Shown: positions 15,820 to 18,936 of the stretch, one piece after another
Layout: the number at the start of each line of letters is the position of its first letter
Position numbering within the stretch: position 1 is the first letter of the stretch
Origin: Gammaproteobacteria bacterium
Lineage (GTDB): Bacteria; Pseudomonadota; Gammaproteobacteria; UBA4575
DNA: 18,936 bases
Direction of reading: 5' to 3'
Assembly (NCBI GenBank): GCA_027297825.1
Contig: JAPUHH010000072.1
Location: 1-18,936, forward strand
Notes under the pieces: generated by a model
Seen by the model: only the letters and a program-made list of their open reading frames with translations
Databases searched by the model: none
Told to the model about the DNA's origin: nothing
Position numbers and translations under genes: made by a program

Positions 15820-16962
15820 TCAGCAGTTTAAGATGAGTTGTTTCCGACATAAGTGCACGTAAAGAGCATCTGCTACAATCTGATGCCCGATCGCAGACCA
15901 ATGATTATCGTTAAGTATTTGTACTGATATCCCCGCATTTAAGGCATTTCGTAATGTTGGCCCAAGGTTTATTAAATCAATATCGAGTTCATTCGCTAAT
16001 TTTATTAATGCGGGTTCGAGATTTTCGTGTTTATGCTCAATATTTAAAAGTATAAACTGTGAGTTATTCTCTTTAACAGTTTTTGAAAATCGAGTGATTA
16101 TAGCTTTTGTCGTATTCCAGACAGCATTTTTTTCGTTATACACTTGCCGCGAGCTTATGATTCTAAAATACTTTAAGCCAAGACGTAATATCATACTATT
16201 ATTTAAAAAATACATGCTTAGCTTTGGAGTATCGCTATCAAAAAGTTCAAATTCAGTTGGAACAGGAGATCCTAATAGATTCAAACTATTCTCGTTTGTT
16301 ATAAAATATGGCTTTGCATAAAAAGTGAAACTGCTAGCATTTCTTGGCATGTGATGAAATGCAAATGCCAAAATAGTAAAATTTAAATTATAGTTCTTCG
16401 CTTCACTTTCATAGTAAAGCAACATCTGATCAGTTCCATACCCTCTTACTCCGAAATTCAGTACTTCAGCCTGATGTAGCTTATTATCTAATAAAGAAAC
16501 ATAAACCTCATCGTCATGGACAGATTCGCCAAATGTTTGTGATGCGCCCATTATACCAATACGTATAACATCACTTAATTTTTGCCGTTCTTTAGGATTA
16601 TTACCACGAAATCCAAATGAATTTGTTTTAACTCCCACCTCCCAAAGGCCGAGTTTGGAATGCTTAACATCAGCATTAGGCTTAACCTTCCAACCAAGTT
16701 TAGAATCATAAATATCGAATGGATACGGGGTAGTTATCGTACCAACTTTATTTTTCCCAGGCTGATGTTGCCATATTAATAAATTTTGTTGGTTTTCGGA
16801 CAGACCATAGTAAGGCAAGTAAAGAAACTGTGCTTCACTATACTGTATACGTGTAATAAGCTCTAAAATTCCAACCGCAATTACAATTGAAAGCGAATAA
16901 ACTACAAATTTGATTTTTGAATGCTTCTTGCCCGCAATATCTCCTACGACAGCTTTGTGCAT
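15820..16962 (-). CDS. membrane-anchored SGNH/GDSL-family hydrolase
   Basis: A 380-aa protein with an N-terminal TM anchor (about 17-37, KFVVYSLSIVIAVGILELI) and a periplasmic or extracytoplasmic SGNH domain (about 130-375). Block I is RIGIMGASQTFGESV with Ser141 as nucleophile. Block II is LNFGVRGYGTDQ, giving Gly at 171-176. Block III is weak (FAFHHMPRN). Block V is NDNHWSAIGH with Asp352 and His354. Such enzymes are esterases, deacetylases or acyltransferase partners. It is convergent with the carbamoyltransferase/DUF5989 genes; in saxitoxin clusters a GDSL protein (SxtL, proposed decarbamoylase) follows SxtK, so a role in adding or removing an ester or carbamoyl group on the same product is conceivable. 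It is probably co-transcribed with the small secreted protein gene 36 bp upstream. Confidence 0.85.
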   Translation of the reverse strand: MHKAVVGDIAGKKHSKIKFVVYSLSIVIAVGILELITRIQYSEAQFLYLPYYGLSENQQNLLIWQHQPGKNKVGTITTPYPFDIYDSKLGWKVKPNADVKHSKLGLWEVGVKTNSFGFRGNNPKERQKLSDVIRIGIMGASQTFGESVHDDEVYVSLLDNKLHQAEVLNFGVRGYGTDQMLLYYESEAKNYNLNFTILAFAFHHMPRNASSFTFYAKPYFITNENSLNLLGSPVPTEFELFDSDTPKLSMYFLNNSMILRLGLKYFRIISSRQVYNEKNAVWNTTKAIITRFSKTVKENNSQFILLNIEHKHENLEPALIKLANELDIDLINLGPTLRNALNAGISVQILNDNHWSAIGHQIVADALYVHLCRKQLILNC

Positions 16963-16998
16963 ATACTAAATTTATTTTGTATGCACTAAACGCTATAT

Positions 16999-17370
16999 CT
17001 AATTAACTGTAAATTCATACCAGGCTTCATTAGAATTCCGATACCGAAATCCATTTTCAGTAATTTTTACTCGGGATTTTCTAACTTTATTTGGTTTAAC
17101 TTTAATTTTCCCTAAGACTTTTTCCGTCTTTAAGTCTTGTATTTCAAATACTACTTTATTACTTGATTTATTAGTAACAACAAATTCATAAAGTCCAGGA
17201 TCTAAAGAACTAAGATCCTCTTTAGGAGAAATAGATCCTTCAAGTACTGTTAATTGTAATTTTGTAAAATCACTCGCCATCCCGCCGTTGCCGCCGCCGC
17301 CTGCGTACAATGCTGCATTCGCAAATAATAAAATGGTAAATACGGTTGTTGTGGTAATTAGCTTTAACAT
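16999..17370 (-). CDS. small secreted protein with cupredoxin-like beta-sandwich features
   Basis: A 123-aa exported protein of unknown function. The signal peptide covers residues 1 to about 23 (MLKLITTTTVFTILLFANAA). A glycine-rich linker (GGGGNGG) follows. The mature part alternates beta strands, with LDPGLYEFVVTNKSSNKVVF, VLGKIKVKPNKV and a final WYEFTVN. This pattern recalls EfeO/P19-type cupredoxin-like domains (Gly-x-Tyr-x-Phe-x-Val-x-Asn) but has no copper ligands (no Cys or Met and no His cluster). The frame is open from GTG 17382, but GGAGG at 17380-17376 places the true start at ATG 17370. It lies just upstream of the SGNH hydrolase gene on the same strand, so a joint periplasmic role is possible. 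Confidence 0.78.
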   Translation of the reverse strand: MLKLITTTTVFTILLFANAALYAGGGGNGGMASDFTKLQLTVLEGSISPKEDLSSLDPGLYEFVVTNKSSNKVVFEIQDLKTEKVLGKIKVKPNKVRKSRVKITENGFRYRNSNEAWYEFTVN

Positions 17371-17375
17371 CATAT

Positions 17376-17380
17376 CCTCC
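17376..17380 (-). promoter_or_regulatory. Shine-Dalgarno of the small secreted protein gene
   Basis: GGAGG on the minus strand, 5 nt before ATG 17370. It rules out the longer GTG 17382 and makes ATG 17373 too close. Confidence 0.7.
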
Positions 17381-17991
17381 ACCCATAACGGTCATTAAAC
17401 TCTTAATTATATGACCAAGTTTTTACAAATAATCATTCATTTAAACTCAACATTTATACATTTACTCCATCTCAAGTCACAACTCCTTGTTTTAATTATT
17501 ATTTAGCATATACATACGATCCAATTTCTCTGCAATACAGATTTAATAACCTTTAACTAAACTCACACTTAGAGCTTAGACTGGTAAATCTATACTAAAG
17601 GAATTACACAAAAAACTATTCAAATATTTTTCAGTAGTATTTTTATGGAAAATATTTTGCTTCTTAAACTCCTGCCAAAGTGCTGACGTACGGTGCATTA
17701 AGGAACGGTTATACAGTATCCAATAAAATACAAACATGTTTTATCAAAACATTTAATTAACAATATAACAAATTTTTAATTGTTAACTAAATAACGTGAG
17801 AGTAGTGTACTCAGTGTTGATGTTGATAGTTGTTTGCAATGTAGGCATACCAAATAGCTAGCTGCAGATCGACTTGGCGTAACTTAATATTCCTGTCTTG
17901 CTTTAATAGAAAATGACCTGGCAAGACATAATTAACAAAAGAACGCATGTACGACGCAATAAAACATCACAATCAAAATCTGTCTGCATAG

Positions 17992-18017
17992 GAAGCCTGC
18001 TTATCATAGCGGGCTTC
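17992..18017 (+). terminator. orphan terminator-like hairpin
   Basis: GAAGCCTGC (17992-18000) pairs with GCGGGCTTC (18009-18017) through 9 pairs, one of them G-U, around an 8-nt loop. The following TTATTG is only weakly U-rich. The geometry is that of a rho-independent terminator, but no plus-strand gene lies upstream within 2 kb. It may end an unannotated small RNA or be a relic. Confidence 0.5.
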
Positions 18018-18098
18018 TTATTGTCGAGTCATTAAAACCAAAACCCTAAAGCGACGCAATATCTACGCCCTTAAGGTTCGACTTGATCCATTCTTTTT

Positions 18099-18704
18099 CT
18101 AAATATACTCGAGTTGCCGATCATGCAACTTACTTAAACAAACCATACCAACTATTGCGCCAAATAACGCGGACCCCATATCAGATTGTGTATCCCACAC
18201 ATAGCCTTGAGTACCTAGAAACGCTTCCGCACCTTCTCCTGTTGCAATAGCTACCCACCATTCAATCAATTCATACAAGGCTCTAAATGCTGAACAAAAA
18301 CTTACTATAAAAAATGTATTGCCAAAATGAGTTTTGAATTATCCCTTTGCGTAGAATAATTTCTCTTGCAATCAATGCGGGCACAAAGCATTGTGCAAAG
18401 TGGCCTATTTTATCGTAATTATTGCAGGTGAAACCGAATAGATCTTTAAATCTATCAAACAATGGAACCTCAGCGTAGGTGTAATGCCCACCAACCATCA
18501 ATATGCTGCAATGAATGAGAATCAGAATATAAATGAGCGGCGTCAATCTAAAACTATTGTAAGTGAATACTACTATCGCTACTCCAACAATGGCAGGAAC
18601 AACTTCAAGGCACCAAGTTAGATAGTCCTTTGGATTAATACCACACCATATTAGAACAGCAGTAAATATGATCAGCCAAATGAATTTAATTTTTTATCTC
18701 GCAA
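18099..18704 (-). pseudogene. DUF2238 (YjdF-like) inner-membrane protein, frameshifted
   Basis: The three pieces together give an almost complete DUF2238 membrane protein of about 200 aa. The middle frame reads LIYILILIHCSILMVGGHYTYAEVPLFDRF and NNYDKIGHFAQCFVPALIAREI, the family's signature. It is in frame upstream with an N-terminal part (DYLTWCLEVVPAIVGVAIVV) that runs into a stop at 18696-18694. Moving one base at AAA 18678-18680 would extend it to a possible TTG start at 18704 (RDKKLNSF, then WLIIF). Near 18324-18327 a run of four A carries one extra base; the next frame continues TFFIVSFCSAFRALYELIEWW, LGTQGYVWDTQSDMGSALFGA and ends at TAG 18101-18099. Both breaks are single-base changes in homopolymers, so sequencing error is as likely as genuine decay. 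The family's function is unknown. Confidence 0.85.
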
Positions 18705-18936
18705 AAATATTGAAGATTACTTAACCGAAGCTACTTAAAATTTCTTCCAGATCGCAATAGGCTTTTACTGTTTCTGTAAATAATTACTAACAAGCTCATT
18801 CTTTATTTACCGTGCAATTTATCAAAAGCGTAAAAGGTATTTACTAAGAGTAGGCAGGTAAATACTATAATTTTTTTTGAATGATGTGACTAAAACAAAT
18901 CTTAATCAGTCCATTCACCTTTTACAAACACTTGGC
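18705..18936. other. right-edge AT-rich sequence, nothing identified
   Basis: No gene can be supported. On the minus strand the last 35 bases could encode a few C-terminal residues of a protein entering from the right (stop TAA at 18904-18902), which is too short to judge. Confidence 0.4.

Larger units (their letters stand above)
17371..18098. other. about 730-bp gene-poor region
   Basis: Very AT-rich, with no ORF longer than a few dozen codons that reads like a protein. It contains the promoter of the small secreted protein gene at its left end, a weak 8-bp inverted repeat (TTAACAAT at 17757-17764, ATTGTTAA at 17779-17786) and an orphan hairpin at 17992-18017. No tRNA or recognisable ncRNA family was seen. 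Confidence 0.6.

Noticed and set aside
13027..16962. Saxitoxin-type toxin cluster
   Set aside because: Only the carbamoylation-type genes (sxtI, sxtK and sxtL-like) are present; no sxtA polyketide-like gene, amidinotransferase or other core genes are visible.
17645..17686. 13-residue peptide ORF (MENILLLKLLPKC)
   Set aside because: Too short and without a Shine-Dalgarno sequence; any AT-rich stretch yields such ORFs.
17757..17786. Inverted repeat TTAACAAT and ATTGTTAA
   Set aside because: Eight AT-rich base pairs with a 14-nt loop are expected by chance in this composition.
18902..18936. C-terminal end of a minus-strand protein entering from the right edge (QVFVKGEWTD then stop)
   Set aside because: Ten residues are too few to support a gene call.

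Overview
The window looks like chromosomal DNA of an AT-rich gammaproteobacterium (a betaproteobacterium is possible). The pointers are a DjlA-type membrane J-domain co-chaperone, an RND exporter, a group II truncated globin, an FNT channel and a MotA/MotB-like pair, with no phage, plasmid or insertion-sequence genes. I saw no rRNA, tRNA or CRISPR. The genus cannot be named from the sequence alone.

Layout. (1) Bases 1-2500 (+) hold the C-terminal four fifths of an RND permease that runs off the left edge. (2) Bases 2600-4820 hold small accessory genes: an unrecognised 97-aa ORF, a DUF302 protein, a broken SDR dehydrogenase (-), and a creatininase-family protein with altered metal-site motifs. 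(3) Bases 4890-11893 are a long run of minus-strand genes. In transcription order they are SenA/EgtB-like synthase, DJ-1/PfpI-like protein, DjlA, secreted rhodanese, truncated haemoglobin, MotA/TolQ-like protein, MotB/OmpA-like protein and, after a 267-bp gap, an FNT channel. Most gaps are 11-78 bp, so much of this could be one or two operons with a redox/stress flavour. (4) Bases 11969-12922 (+) encode a SenB-type selenosugar synthase, divergent from the SenA-like gene, so the two form a candidate selenoneine pathway. (5) Bases 13027-15792 (+) hold a ferritin-like di-iron protein with a C-terminal membrane segment, a NodU/SxtI-type carbamoyltransferase and a 60-aa DUF5989 (SxtK-like) membrane protein. 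An SGNH/GDSL hydrolase (SxtL-like position) and a small secreted protein lie convergently on the minus strand (15820-17370). (6) Bases 17371-18098 are almost gene-free and contain one orphan hairpin. (7) Bases 18099-18704 (-) are a DUF2238 (YjdF-like) membrane protein gene interrupted by two one-base frameshifts.

How the genes fit together. SenB makes a seleno-sugar and SenA couples it to hercynine; no SenC/SelD-like selenophosphate synthetase is visible here, so selenophosphate would have to come from elsewhere. The carbamoyltransferase, DUF5989 and SGNH set resembles the sxtI-sxtK-sxtL segment of cyanobacterial saxitoxin clusters but has no saxitoxin core genes. It is therefore better read as a general O-carbamoylation module of unknown substrate. 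The ferritin-like protein at its head, which ends in a hydrophobic tail where sxtJ would be expected, is the least explained part of the window and the best candidate for something undescribed.
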